Assembly (NCBI RefSeq): GCF_020179425.1
Contig: NZ_JAILYM010000004.1
Coordinates: 124,001-188,000 of the forward strand
DNA: 64,000 nt
Reading direction: 5' to 3'
DNA from: Novosphingobium percolationis
GTDB taxonomy: Bacteria > Pseudomonadota > Alphaproteobacteria > Sphingomonadales > Sphingomonadaceae
How positions within the stretch are numbered: the first letter of the stretch is position 1; each line of letters opens with the position of its first letter. Below are positions 36,360-46,211 of this stretch, piece by piece. The position numbers were made by a program, and so were the translations under genes. The notes beneath the pieces were generated by a model, which saw nothing but the letters and a program-made list of their open reading frames with translations, had not been told where the DNA came from and searched no databases.

Positions 36360-37097
36360 ATGATCGACGATACCGACTTTTCCGGCAAACACGTGCTGGT
36401 CGTGGGCGGCTCCAGCGGCATCGGCAACGGCATCGCGCACGGCTTCCGCCAGCGTGGCGCGACCGTCCACGTCTGGGGCACACGCGCCAGCGCGGCTGAC
36501 TATGACGCCGCCGACGGGTCAGACCTTTCCGGCCTCGGCTATACCTGCGTCGACGTGGGCGATCCCGATGCGATCGAGGCCGCGCCCGCACCGTTCGACG
36601 GGCTCGACGTGCTGGTGCTGTGCCAGGGCACCGTTGTGTACCGCCGCGGTGAGTTCGAGCGCGAAGGCTGGGACAAGGTCATGGCCGTCAACCTCGACAG
36701 CCTGATGCACTGTTCGCGCAAGTTCCGCACCGCGCTGGCGGCCACGCAAGGTTCGATCGTGATCGTCAGCTCTATCTCGGGACTGAAGGCCAACATCGGC
36801 AACCCCGCCTATGCCGCATCGAAGGCAGGCGCGATCAGCCTGACCAAGACGCTGGGGCAGGCCTATGCCGCCGATGGCATCCGTGTGAACGGCCTCGCCC
36901 CCGGCCTTGTCGATACCAAGCTGACGAAGGTCACCACGCAGAACCCGCAGCGGCTGGAAGGCGCGCTCGCCGCGATCGCCCAGCGCCGCGCGGGCACCCC
37001 TGCCGACATGGCCGGCGCCGCAATCTTCCTCGCCAGCCCGCTGGCATCTTACGTCACCGGCCACACGCTCGTGGTCGATGGCGGTCTTTCACTCTGA
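36360..37097 (+). CDS. short-chain dehydrogenase/reductase
   Basis: 245 residues, classical SDR. The coenzyme loop VLVVGGSSGIGNGIA is at about 12-26, the catalytic serine in IVSSISGL, and the catalytic Tyr/Lys in YAASKAGAISL, with DMAGAAIFLASPLASYVTGH and VDGG at the C-terminus. It probably oxidises or reduces a hydroxyacyl or keto intermediate of the pathway encoded by this operon. It lies 15 bp after the kinase gene and 22 bp before the acyl-CoA dehydrogenase gene, so all three are probably co-transcribed. The substrate cannot be read from sequence. Confidence 0.9.
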   Translation: MIDDTDFSGKHVLVVGGSSGIGNGIAHGFRQRGATVHVWGTRASAADYDAADGSDLSGLGYTCVDVGDPDAIEAAPAPFDGLDVLVLCQGTVVYRRGEFEREGWDKVMAVNLDSLMHCSRKFRTALAATQGSIVIVSSISGLKANIGNPAYAASKAGAISLTKTLGQAYAADGIRVNGLAPGLVDTKLTKVTTQNPQRLEGALAAIAQRRAGTPADMAGAAIFLASPLASYVTGHTLVVDGGLSL

Positions 37098-37119
37098 TTA
37101 TCGCAAAGAGGCAACGACG

Positions 37120-38346
<1,227 letters not shown>

Positions 38347-38360
38347 CCTGACCGGTCGGG

Positions 38361-38389
38361 GGCCGGACGCGCTGCGGGCGCGTCCGGCC
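38361..38389 (+). terminator. strong hairpin between acyl-CoA dehydrogenase and ligase genes
   Basis: GGCCGGACGCGC / GCGCGTCCGGCC forms a perfect 12-bp stem with a 5-base loop in the 71-bp gap, followed by a short TTT. It could be a partial terminator that lowers expression of the downstream ligase and alcohol dehydrogenase, or an mRNA-stability element. Confidence 0.55.
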
Positions 38390-38417
38390 TTTCGGCACAC
38401 GTTCCGGGAGAGAGACG

Positions 38418-39965
38418 ATGGGCTGGATCAAGAGCGGCGATGTCACGCTGAACCCTGCACAATTCGACGAGCGCGCCCGAAAGGCTGCAACCGTCCTGCG
38501 CGAAATCGGCATCGTGCCGGGCGATGGCGTCGCGTTCTACTTGCGCAACGACCTTGCCTATTTCGAAGCCTCGTTCGCTGCCGGGATCGTCGGTGCCTAT
38601 CCCGTGCCGGTGAACTGGCACTATACCCCCGATGAAGCAGGATACCTGCTGCGCGACAGCGGGGTGAAGCTGTTGTTGATCCATGCCGACCTGCTGCCAC
38701 CGATCGCGGACGCCATTCCGGAGGGCCTGAAGGTCATCGTGGTCGAAACGCCGCCCGAGATCCGCAATGCCTACCACATTGGCGAAACTCCCCTGCCGCG
38801 GGGCCTTCCGGTGTGGGGCCAACTGGTCGACGCTGCCGCGCCTTTTGCAGGCGAGCCGCTGCCGCCGCTTGCCTCGATCATATACACCTCGGGCACGACC
38901 GGCCGCCCCAAGGGCGTGCGCCGCACCCCGGCAACGCCCGAGCAGGCCGAAGCCGTCACGCTGATGCTGGGCCGCTCCTATGGCTACATGGACGTGATCG
39001 AAGGCCGTGCAGCGCCCGAAAGCATCGTCACGGCTGTGATCGGCCCGGTGTACCATTCGGCACCCAACGCGCATTCTGCCTTTTCCATCCGGCTGGGCGC
39101 GAACGTCGTCGTGACGCCGCGGTTCGATGCCGAGGAACTGCTCGCGCTGATCGACCGCGAGAAGATTACGCACCTCAACATGGTGCCGATCATGTTCAAC
39201 CGCCTGCTGCGCCTGCCCGAAGAGGTGAAGCGCAAGTACGACCTCTCGTCGCTGCGCTTCATCACCCACGCCGCCGCACCCTGCCCGCCGCCGGTCAAGC
39301 GCGCGATGATCGAATGGTGGGGGCCGGTCATCAACGAGTACTACGGCTCGACCGAGATGGGTAATGTCGCCAGTCTGACATCGGAAGAATGGCTGGCGCA
39401 CCCCGGTTCGGTCGGCAGGGTCATGCCAGGCGTCGACCTGCGCGTGGTCGACGAGCAGGGCAACGACGTGCCTGCCGGAACGGTCGGCGAAGTCATCGGC
39501 AAGAGCCGGATCGCGACCGAGTTCACCTACCAGAACGCGCCCGAAAAGCGCGCCGCGATGGAAAAGTACGGCCTGATCACGCCGGGCGACGTCGGCTATT
39601 TCGACGCCGACGGCTTCCTCTACCTGTGCGATCGCAAGAACGACATGATCATCTCAGGGGGAGCCAACATCTACCCCGCCGAGATCGAGGCCGAACTGCA
39701 CAAGTTGCCCGGCGTTGCCGATTGCGCGGTGTTCGGCATCCCCGATGAAGAATTCGGCGAAAGCGTGATGGCCGTAGTCCAGCCGATGCCGGGCGCGGAC
39801 CTGCACGCCGACGACCTCAAGGCCGAGCTGCGCCGGGTGATGACCGCCTACAAGGTGCCGCGTCGGATCGACTTCGCCGACAGCCTGCCGCGCGAGGATT
39901 CGGGCAAGATTTTCAAGCGCAAGCTGCGCGAGCCGTTCTGGGCCGGCCGCGACCGCGCGATCTGA
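38418..39965 (+). CDS. AMP-dependent acyl-CoA ligase
   Basis: 515 residues. An ANL-superfamily enzyme with the phosphate loop ASIIYTSGTTGRPKGVR (about 152-168), the adenine motif YYGSTEMGN, the DVGYFDADGFLYLCDRKNDMIISGG hinge block near 390-415, and the catalytic lysine region at the C-terminus (PREDSGKIFKRKL, Lys near 500). It adenylates a carboxylic acid and transfers it to CoA. It follows the acyl-CoA dehydrogenase gene after the hairpin, with GGGAGAGAGACG before the ATG. The substrate (fatty, aromatic or cyclic acid) cannot be told by eye. Confidence 0.92.
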   Translation: MGWIKSGDVTLNPAQFDERARKAATVLREIGIVPGDGVAFYLRNDLAYFEASFAAGIVGAYPVPVNWHYTPDEAGYLLRDSGVKLLLIHADLLPPIADAIPEGLKVIVVETPPEIRNAYHIGETPLPRGLPVWGQLVDAAAPFAGEPLPPLASIIYTSGTTGRPKGVRRTPATPEQAEAVTLMLGRSYGYMDVIEGRAAPESIVTAVIGPVYHSAPNAHSAFSIRLGANVVVTPRFDAEELLALIDREKITHLNMVPIMFNRLLRLPEEVKRKYDLSSLRFITHAAAPCPPPVKRAMIEWWGPVINEYYGSTEMGNVASLTSEEWLAHPGSVGRVMPGVDLRVVDEQGNDVPAGTVGEVIGKSRIATEFTYQNAPEKRAAMEKYGLITPGDVGYFDADGFLYLCDRKNDMIISGGANIYPAEIEAELHKLPGVADCAVFGIPDEEFGESVMAVVQPMPGADLHADDLKAELRRVMTAYKVPRRIDFADSLPREDSGKIFKRKLREPFWAGRDRAI

Positions 39966-39978
39966 GGGAAGAGAGACG

Positions 39979-41019
39979 ATGAAGGCGCTGCGCTACTACG
40001 GCGAACGGGACATCCGCCACGAAAGCATGGATGATCCCGTGCTCCAGTCCGACCGTGACGTGATCGTCAAGGTCGATGCCTGCTCGATCTGCGGATCGGA
40101 CCTGCACATCTATCACGGCCACGGCTTTTCCGAGGACGTGGGCTTCTGCGTCGGCCACGAAGCGGTGGGCGAAGTGGTCGAGGTAGGCCGGGGGGTCCAC
40201 AGGCTCAAGACCGGCGACAAGGTCATGATCCCCGCCGCCGTCGGCTGTGGGGCCTGCCGCGCCTGCCTCGCGGGCGTGGTCAACTTGTGCGAGAACAACG
40301 GCTCGGGCTGCTACGGCCTGTCGGCCAAGCTGCAAGGCTCGCAGGCCGAAGCCGTGCGTGTGCCCGCCGCCGACATGAACGCGGTGAAGATCCCCGAAGG
40401 CATAGACGCCGAACAGGCCCTCATGATGACCGATGCCATGGCCACCGCCTGGTACGGCGCGCGCATGGCCGATATTGCGCCGGGATCGAGCGTTGCTGTG
40501 GTGGGCCTGGGCCCCATCGGCCTGATGGTGGTGGACAGTGCCTTCATCATGGGCGCGCACGTGGTCTATGCCATCGACCCCATCCCCGAACGGCGCAAGC
40601 TGGCCGAGGAGTCGGGCGCGATCGCGCTCCACCCGGACGAGGCCATGGACCGGATCAAGGCCGACACCCACGGGCGCAAGCTCGACAGCGCGGTCGAAGT
40701 CGTGGGCCATGACAAGACCGTCGATTTCGCGCTGCGGCTGGTGCGCCCGCGCGGCACCGTCTCGGTGATCGGCGTGCAGCAATCGCGCCGCTTCCCCTTC
40801 CCGCTCGAACGCGCGTTTGCGGCGGGCCTCACCTTCCGTACCGGCACCTGCTCGGTGCCGGAAGAACTGCCCGCCCTGTTCCCGCTGGTGCAGTCGGGCC
40901 GCCTGCGCCCCGAACGCTACATCAGCCACCGTCTGCCGCTGTCGCAGGGCGCCGAAGCCTATCGCATGTTCGAAGCGCGCGAAGCAGGCGCGCTCAAGAT
41001 GGTGCTGACGCCCGACTGA
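39979..41019 (+). CDS. zinc-dependent alcohol dehydrogenase (MDR family)
   Basis: 346 residues. Catalytic zinc ligands are seen in CSICGSDLHIYHG and GHEAVGEVVEVG, the structural zinc cysteines in CGACRACLAGVVNLC, and the nucleotide-binding VAVVGLGPIGLMVV (about 172-185). It belongs to the medium-chain dehydrogenase group near threonine dehydrogenase and glutathione-independent formaldehyde dehydrogenases. It is the last gene of the acyl-CoA operon and may supply the aldehyde or ketone substrate for the ligase route. A hairpin terminator follows 18 bases after the stop. Confidence 0.88.
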   Translation: MKALRYYGERDIRHESMDDPVLQSDRDVIVKVDACSICGSDLHIYHGHGFSEDVGFCVGHEAVGEVVEVGRGVHRLKTGDKVMIPAAVGCGACRACLAGVVNLCENNGSGCYGLSAKLQGSQAEAVRVPAADMNAVKIPEGIDAEQALMMTDAMATAWYGARMADIAPGSSVAVVGLGPIGLMVVDSAFIMGAHVVYAIDPIPERRKLAEESGAIALHPDEAMDRIKADTHGRKLDSAVEVVGHDKTVDFALRLVRPRGTVSVIGVQQSRRFPFPLERAFAAGLTFRTGTCSVPEELPALFPLVQSGRLRPERYISHRLPLSQGAEAYRMFEAREAGALKMVLTPD

Positions 41020-41037
41020 GGCCGCCCCCCAAGAGGA

Positions 41038-41069
41038 AGGGCGGCAAGGTCCGACGGACCTGCCGCCCT
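41038..41069. terminator. bidirectional hairpin between convergent genes
   Basis: AGGGCGGCAAGGTCC and GGACCTGCCGCCCT pair over 14 bp with one bulged A and a GAC loop, in the 72-bp gap between the alcohol dehydrogenase gene (+) and the TonB-like gene (-). There is no clear T run on either side, but the stem is very stable and serves both directions. Confidence 0.6.
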
Positions 41070-41091
41070 CCAGGGCCCGGGGAGGGACGAC

Positions 41092-41454
41092 TTACAGCAG
41101 TTTCCAGGTGATCGGCACGGTCACCGCCGTCGCGCCCGCGGGCGGGGCAGGCAACATTCCGGCGCGCGCGGGAAGCGCCAACGCTTCCTTGTCAAGCGTG
41201 GCCGACCCGGATGGTGCGATCAGCTCGGTGCGCTCGACCGCGCCCGTGGCGGAAATGTAGACCTTGACCTTGGCAGTGCCCTCCTCGCCGCGCATCTGCG
41301 CGGTCCGCGGGTAGGTCTGCTTCGACGCGATCGCGCGCGCCACTTGCGCAATCCAGGCAGCGGGCTGGGCAAAGGCGGCGGTGGGCGCCACAGATGTGGA
41401 AAGGGCGAGAGCGGCCAGCGCTGCACAGGCGGTCTTGCGGATGATTTTCGACAT
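41092..41454 (-). CDS. small periplasmic TonB-C-terminal-domain protein
   Basis: 120 residues with AAGGAG six bases before the ATG. An N-terminal signal peptide (CAALAALALSTSVAPTAAFA, cleavage near residue 29) replaces the usual membrane anchor. The rest is a compact TonB C-terminal-like fold: YPRTAQMRGEEGTAKVKVYISATGAVERTEL followed by SATLDKEALALPARAG. There is no proline-rich spacer and no membrane helix, so it cannot span the periplasm as classical TonB does. The family name is secure only at domain level; it may be a soluble partner or decoy of TonB systems. A strong hairpin follows the stop. Confidence 0.7.
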   Translation of the reverse strand: MSKIIRKTACAALAALALSTSVAPTAAFAQPAAWIAQVARAIASKQTYPRTAQMRGEEGTAKVKVYISATGAVERTELIAPSGSATLDKEALALPARAGMLPAPPAGATAVTVPITWKLL

Positions 41455-41609
41455 CGATCGCTCCTTGGAGGTTCCTGAGAAATGGCGGTGATTGGCGAGG
41501 CGACTCGATCGCTGAAAGCCAATCCAACTCCTTGGAAATACGCGGATCTGGTTAGGATGAAGCCAAGCGCATCCTCGGGGATTCCCCTGATGCGGCGTGC
41601 CCTGCCGCC

Positions 41610-43514
41610 TCAGAACTCCGACCAGTCTTCCTCTTCGACGCGGCGGGCCGCGCCGCCTTCGAACGCCGTAGCAGGCAGCGGTCGGGGCGCGGGCGCAACC
41701 GATGGCGGACCTGGCTCGGGCACGAACGGCGCCACCTCGACCGGATTGAGCGCCGCCATGGCCGGCGCCGACGCCCAGCTCGATCCGCCGCTGCCGAGGT
41801 TTCGCCCCACCTGGAAGCGCCCGACCTGCTGCACCAGCGCCTCGGTCTCCACCGACAGGTTTCGCGTTCCGGCGGATGTCTCCTCGACCATAGCCGCGTT
41901 CTGTTGCGTGAACGAATCCATCGCCGCGACCATCGCCGAAATGTCCGAGATGCCGCTCGCCTGCCGCTCCGCCGCCTCGGCGATCTCCTCGACGAGGTTC
42001 GACACGGCGGCCACTTCGCCCACGATCTGACGCAAGGCATCGCCACTGCTTTCCACCAGCGACACACCGCCGCCGACCTGCTCGGTGCTGGTGCCAATCA
42101 GCGCCTTGATGTCCTTGGCCGCATCGGCGCTGCGCTGGGCGAGCGCGCGAACTTCGTTGGCGACGACCGCGAACCCCTTGCCCGATTCACCCGCACGCGC
42201 CGCTTCGACGCCCGCGTTGAGCGCGAGCAGGTTGGTCTGGAAGGCAATGCCATCGATCACGTTGACGATGTCGGCCATTTCGCGCGACGAGCCTTCGATG
42301 CTGCGCATGGCGTCGACCGCGCGGCGCGCGATGTCCTCCACCCGGCCCGCGGTATCGCGCGCCACGGTCAGGCGACTGCTGGTCTGGCGCGCATTGTCGG
42401 CGGTGATCTTCACGGTGCCGGTAAACTCGGCGAGCGTACGCGCCGTTTCGGCCAGCGACGTCGCCTGCTGCTCGCTGCGGTCCGACAGGTCCGACGCCGC
42501 CGAAGCGATCTCGTTCGCCCCCAGCTTGATCGTGTTGCAGCCATCGGCAATCTGCCCGAGCACGCCCGAAAGCGCCGCCACCGAGGCATTGTAGTCGGCA
42601 TGAAGCTTGGCAAATTCGCCGCTGCCGGTTTCGGGCACGCGATGCGTCAGGTTGCCCTCGGCCAGTGCGGCCAGGCCCCCGCCGATGGCCTCGATCGTCG
42701 CCTTCGTCTCGGCGGCGCGGGCTTTTTCTGCCTCGGCACGCGCATGATCGGCGGCGAACAGTTCCTTGAAACGGTCGAGCGCACGGGCAAGGCTGCCCAG
42801 CTCGTCGCTGCGACCCAGCGCCGGAATCTCAACGCCATGATCGCCATTGATGAGACGACCGACGATCTCGCTCATGCGGTTGATCGGTCGGGCGATGTTC
42901 TGCATCAACAGGAACATCAGCACCACCGCGCTGGCCAGCCCTGCGCCGATCGCCGCCAGCAGGAACGTGCGGGACTGTGCATAGAGCTTGTCGGTGCCCG
43001 CCGAGATCTGCGCGGTGTTCTTGGTGTTGAGGTCGATCAGCGTCAGCACGCTGTCCTCGGTCGCATAGAACAGGTCGAGCGTTTCGCCATCGAAGCGCGC
43101 CTTGGCCGCAGCATTGTCGGTCTGGGCGAGCTGGATCAGGCTCTCGGTGTCGGAGAGGTAGGCCTGCCACTTGGTCTTGAAATCGTCGAACACCGCCTTC
43201 TGCGGGCCGGTGATCCCCAGCTTCTCGTAGTCGCCGATCAGTCCGTCGATCACCGCACCCGCGTTGCGGAGCAGCTTCTCGGTCCGGGGCGAATGGCCGT
43301 CGACCATGTCGTCTTCCTTGATCCGGTACTGCGAGATGTAGGCATGAATATCGCCCAGGTTCTGCGACGCCGGCAGCCAGCGCGCCCGCATCTCTGCAGA
43401 AAGAGTGTTGACCTCGCCCATCTGCGACATCGCGAACAGCCCCATCGCGGTCATTACCGCAAGAAGGAAGGCGAAAGCTGAAACTAGCTTGGCGGAAATA
43501 TTGAAGCGAATCAT
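41610..43514 (-). CDS. methyl-accepting chemotaxis protein
   Basis: 634 residues from the ATG at 43514, which has GGAG five bases upstream; the frame starts six codons earlier. Layout: cytoplasmic MIRFNISAK, membrane helix about 9-31, a periplasmic four-helix-bundle sensor (about 32-188), a second membrane helix about 190-212, HAMP ([10 protein letters not shown] onward), and a long signalling domain with the hairpin tip [29 protein letters not shown] sequence near 455-480. The C-terminus ends EEEDWSEF, an xWxxF pentapeptide like NWETF of E. coli Tar, which docks CheR and CheB. Che genes are not adjacent; the CheR-like gene lies 8 kb away. The sensed ligand is unknown. Confidence 0.93.
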   Translation of the reverse strand: MIRFNISAKLVSAFAFLLAVMTAMGLFAMSQMGEVNTLSAEMRARWLPASQNLGDIHAYISQYRIKEDDMVDGHSPRTEKLLRNAGAVIDGLIGDYEKLGITGPQKAVFDDFKTKWQAYLSDTESLIQLAQTDNAAAKARFDGETLDLFYATEDSVLTLIDLNTKNTAQISAGTDKLYAQSRTFLLAAIGAGLASAVVLMFLLMQNIARPINRMSEIVGRLINGDHGVEIPALGRSDELGSLARALDRFKELFAADHARAEAEKARAAETKATIEAIGGGLAALAEGNLTHRVPETGSGEFAKLHADYNASVAALSGVLGQIADGCNTIKLGANEIASAASDLSDRSEQQATSLAETARTLAEFTGTVKITADNARQTSSRLTVARDTAGRVEDIARRAVDAMRSIEGSSREMADIVNVIDGIAFQTNLLALNAGVEAARAGESGKGFAVVANEVRALAQRSADAAKDIKALIGTSTEQVGGGVSLVESSGDALRQIVGEVAAVSNLVEEIAEAAERQASGISDISAMVAAMDSFTQQNAAMVEETSAGTRNLSVETEALVQQVGRFQVGRNLGSGGSSWASAPAMAALNPVEVAPFVPEPGPPSVAPAPRPLPATAFEGGAARRVEEEDWSEF

Positions 43515-43622
43515 GGGGTCTCCGGGCGGCATCCTGCTTCTGGCAGTGTTCCGGATAGGCCCGCCGCGCTCAGTGAAGAGTAAGTGCTGCCTTGTGTATC
43601 TGCCCGTGGGGATGGGTTAACC

Positions 43623-44369
43623 ATGCTCCCCATGAACCGCCGATTCGTCCTTGCCGCCGCCCTGCCCTTGCTCCTGGCGCTCACCGCCGCCGCGCCGCGC
43701 AAGGCGCTGCCCCATCGCGCTCCGCCCCCGCCGCCCGAAATCCCGCTGGCCGACAGCGTGCGCGTCACGATGACCACAGAACTCGGCCCGATCGTGCTCG
43801 ATCTCGACGGTAAGCATGCGCCGATCACCACCGCCAATTTCCTGCGCTACGTCGATCTCAAGCGGTTCGACGGCATCGTCTTCTATCGCGCTATGCATCT
43901 CGATTGGGGTACGCCGCCCAATGGCCTTGTCCAGGCGGGCTTGCGCGGCGACGTGCGCAAGAGCCTCAAGCCTATCGCGCACGAACCCACCAGCCAGACC
44001 GGCGTGCTGCACAAGGCGGGCACGATCTCGATGGCGCGCTTTGCCCCCGGCACCGCCACGGCGGATTTCTCGATCATGCTGTCGGACATGCCTGGCCTCG
44101 ACGCCAATCCCGAAGCGACCGATCCCGACGTGCAGGCAGGCTACGCCGCGTTCGGGCAGGTCGTGGAAGGCATGGACGTGGTGCGCCGGATCTGGGACGC
44201 GCCGCTCTCGCCCACGGCAGGCGAAGGCGGGCTGAAAGGACAGATGCTCGAAAAGCCGGTCAAGGTACTGACCGTACGCCGCGCGCCCGTGGCTGTCGCC
44301 ACCGCGCCGATCAGCCCGCCCCTGCCGAACCCGCCCCTGTCGAACGCACCACAGCCTCCACGCCCTTGA
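43623..44369 (+). CDS. periplasmic cyclophilin-type peptidyl-prolyl isomerase
   Basis: 248 residues from the ATG at 43623 (a second ATG at 43632 is almost equally good). A signal peptide (RFVLAAALPLLLALTAAA) directs it to the periplasm. The cyclophilin domain is seen in VTMTTELGPIVLDLDGKHAPITTANFLRYV, then FYRAMHLDWG, HKAGTISMARFAPGTATADFSIML and YAAFGQVVEGMDVVRRIW. It would speed cis-trans proline isomerisation of exported proteins. The C-terminal 30 residues are proline-rich and run through the 3' end of the convergent bioA gene, so the two coding regions overlap by 59 bp on opposite strands. Confidence 0.88.
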   Translation: MLPMNRRFVLAAALPLLLALTAAAPRKALPHRAPPPPPEIPLADSVRVTMTTELGPIVLDLDGKHAPITTANFLRYVDLKRFDGIVFYRAMHLDWGTPPNGLVQAGLRGDVRKSLKPIAHEPTSQTGVLHKAGTISMARFAPGTATADFSIMLSDMPGLDANPEATDPDVQAGYAAFGQVVEGMDVVRRIWDAPLSPTAGEGGLKGQMLEKPVKVLTVRRAPVAVATAPISPPLPNPPLSNAPQPPRP

Positions 44370-45591
44370 CGATCGCCGCCTCGATCAGGCCGTGGTCGGC
44401 TTCATCAAGGCAATAGGGCGGCATGACGTAGATCGTGTTGCCCAGCGGCCGCAGCAGCACGTCGGCTTCGCGGAACAGCGCCATCAGCCGCGGTGCGAGC
44501 GTCGAGAGATAGCCGCCGTCCGGAACTTCCACGTCGATCGCCGCAACTGTGCCACAGCGACGCGGGTTGGTAACGCCCGGCACTCTGGCAAGCCGGTCCA
44601 GCATCGCCTGCTGGCGTTCGCCAAGCGCGGCGATGCGTGCGCGGACCGGCTCTTCGCGCCAGATCGCCAGGTTCGCCGCGGCGGCGGCGCAGGCGATCGG
44701 GTTCGCGGTGTAGCTCGATGAATGGTAGAACATCTTCGCCCGGTCGGTGGACCAGTGCGCCATGAAGATCTCCTCGCGCGCCATGGTGACGGCGAGCGGC
44801 ATCGATCCGCCGGTCAAGCCTTTGGCTAGGCACAGGATATCCGGCACCACGCCAGCCTGTTCGCAGGCCAGCAGGGTGCCGGTGCGGCCCCAGCCGGTCA
44901 TCACCTCGTCGGCAATGAACAGCACGTCGTGCGCGCGGCAGATCGCCGCCATGCTGCGCAGCATTTCGGGCGAATAGACCAGCATCCCGCCCGCACCGAG
45001 CAGCAGCGGCTCGACGATGAACGCCGCTGCGCCCGCGCGACAGGCCACTTCCAGCGCCTCCAGCGTGGCCGCGCCATCGCCGGTCGGGAACGGGATCGTG
45101 CCCACGTCGAACAGCAGCGGGGCATAAGGCTGGTTGAACACCCCGCGCTCGCCCACCGACATCGCGCCGATGGTGTCACCGTGGTAGCTGTGTTCGAGCA
45201 CGAGGATGCGATGCCGGTCCGAGCCCCGGTGCGCCCAGAAGCCCAACGCCATCTTCAGCGCCACTTCGACGCAGGTCGATCCGCTGTCCGAAAAGAACAC
45301 CCGCGTCAGGTCACGCGGCATGATCTCGACCAGTCCGGCGGCGACCTGCTCTGCGGGTTCGTGCGTCCAGCCGGCAAAGATCAACTGGTCGAGCTTGCCC
45401 GCCTGCGCGCGGATCGCATCCATGATGCGCGGGTGGCAATGGCCGTGCGTGGTCACCCACCAGCTCGAGATCGCATCGAGCACGCGGCGCCCATCGGCGG
45501 TGTAGAGCGCCGCCCCCTCGGCATGGGTGACGAGCGGGACCGGCTCCTGAAGTCCGTGCTGTGTGAAGGGATGCCAGACGGGCGAGGCCAT
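44311..45591 (-). CDS. bioA: adenosylmethionine-8-amino-7-oxononanoate aminotransferase
   Basis: 426 residues, class III aminotransferase. Characteristic parts: HPFTQHGLQEPVPLVTHAEG at the N-terminus, WWVTTHGHCHP, VFFSDSGSTCVEVALKMA, HSYHGDTIGAMSVGE, FIADEVMTGWGRTG, and the PLP-binding lysine in LCLAKGLTGGSMPL. It converts KAPA to DAPA with S-adenosylmethionine as amino donor in biotin synthesis. The ATG overlaps the bioD stop by one base; it is the last gene of the operon bioB-bioF-bioD-bioA. Its end overlaps the convergent cyclophilin gene. Confidence 0.96.
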   Translation of the reverse strand: MASPVWHPFTQHGLQEPVPLVTHAEGAALYTADGRRVLDAISSWWVTTHGHCHPRIMDAIRAQAGKLDQLIFAGWTHEPAEQVAAGLVEIMPRDLTRVFFSDSGSTCVEVALKMALGFWAHRGSDRHRILVLEHSYHGDTIGAMSVGERGVFNQPYAPLLFDVGTIPFPTGDGAATLEALEVACRAGAAAFIVEPLLLGAGGMLVYSPEMLRSMAAICRAHDVLFIADEVMTGWGRTGTLLACEQAGVVPDILCLAKGLTGGSMPLAVTMAREEIFMAHWSTDRAKMFYHSSSYTANPIACAAAAANLAIWREEPVRARIAALGERQQAMLDRLARVPGVTNPRRCGTVAAIDVEVPDGGYLSTLAPRLMALFREADVLLRPLGNTIYVMPPYCLDEADHGLIEAAIVKGVEAVVRSTGAGSAGAG

Positions 45592-46211
45592 CAGGCGAAG
45601 TCCTCGATACGAAAGTTATCGGCAAAGGCAGCAGTCAGGCTCGCGCGGGTCAGCACGTCGAGCCGGGGCAGGCGGCCCAGCTGCTTCACCCCACCCATTG
45701 CGCAGATCGTCATCTGGCTGTCGGCCACCTCGTCGCCCACGAAGGCCACCCCGTGGATCGGTACCGCGCGCGCGCGCAGCGCCTCGATCGTCAGCAGCGT
45801 ATGGTTGATCGTGCCAAGGCTGGTGCGCGCGACCACGATTGCGGGCACGTTCCACCACGCGAACACATCGGCATATGTCGTATTGCGCGTGATCGGCACC
45901 AGCGCCCCGCCCGCGCCTTCGACCACCAGCGGCGACAGGTCGGGCAATGCCAGTCGCGACAAGTCGATGGCCACGCCGTCGATTTCTGCCGCGCGATGCG
46001 GAGAACAGGGCGTTTCGAGGAAATAGGCCTCGGGCAACACGCGGCTTTCGGGCACGCCGCCCATCTGGATGACCACGTCGTGATCGGCTCCATCGTCGCG
46101 GCCCGACTGGATCGGCTTCCAGTAATGTGCACCCATCGCCCCGGTCAGGGCTGCCGAAAACACCGTCTTGCCAATTCCGGTGTCGGTTCCGGTAACGACG
46201 AAGCGACTCAC
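45591..46211 (-). CDS. bioD: dethiobiotin synthetase
   Basis: 206 residues, GTG start overlapping the bioF stop as GTGA. The P-loop VTGTDTGIGKTVFSAALTG (about 5-23) and VVEGAGGALVPI are the hallmarks of BioD, the ATP-dependent carboxylase that closes the ureido ring of biotin. HWKPIQSGRDDG supplies the second nucleotide/substrate region. Position three in the biotin operon agrees with the pathway. The length is normal. Confidence 0.95.
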   Translation of the reverse strand: MSRFVVTGTDTGIGKTVFSAALTGAMGAHYWKPIQSGRDDGADHDVVIQMGGVPESRVLPEAYFLETPCSPHRAAEIDGVAIDLSRLALPDLSPLVVEGAGGALVPITRNTTYADVFAWWNVPAIVVARTSLGTINHTLLTIEALRARAVPIHGVAFVGDEVADSQMTICAMGGVKQLGRLPRLDVLTRASLTAAFADNFRIEDFA

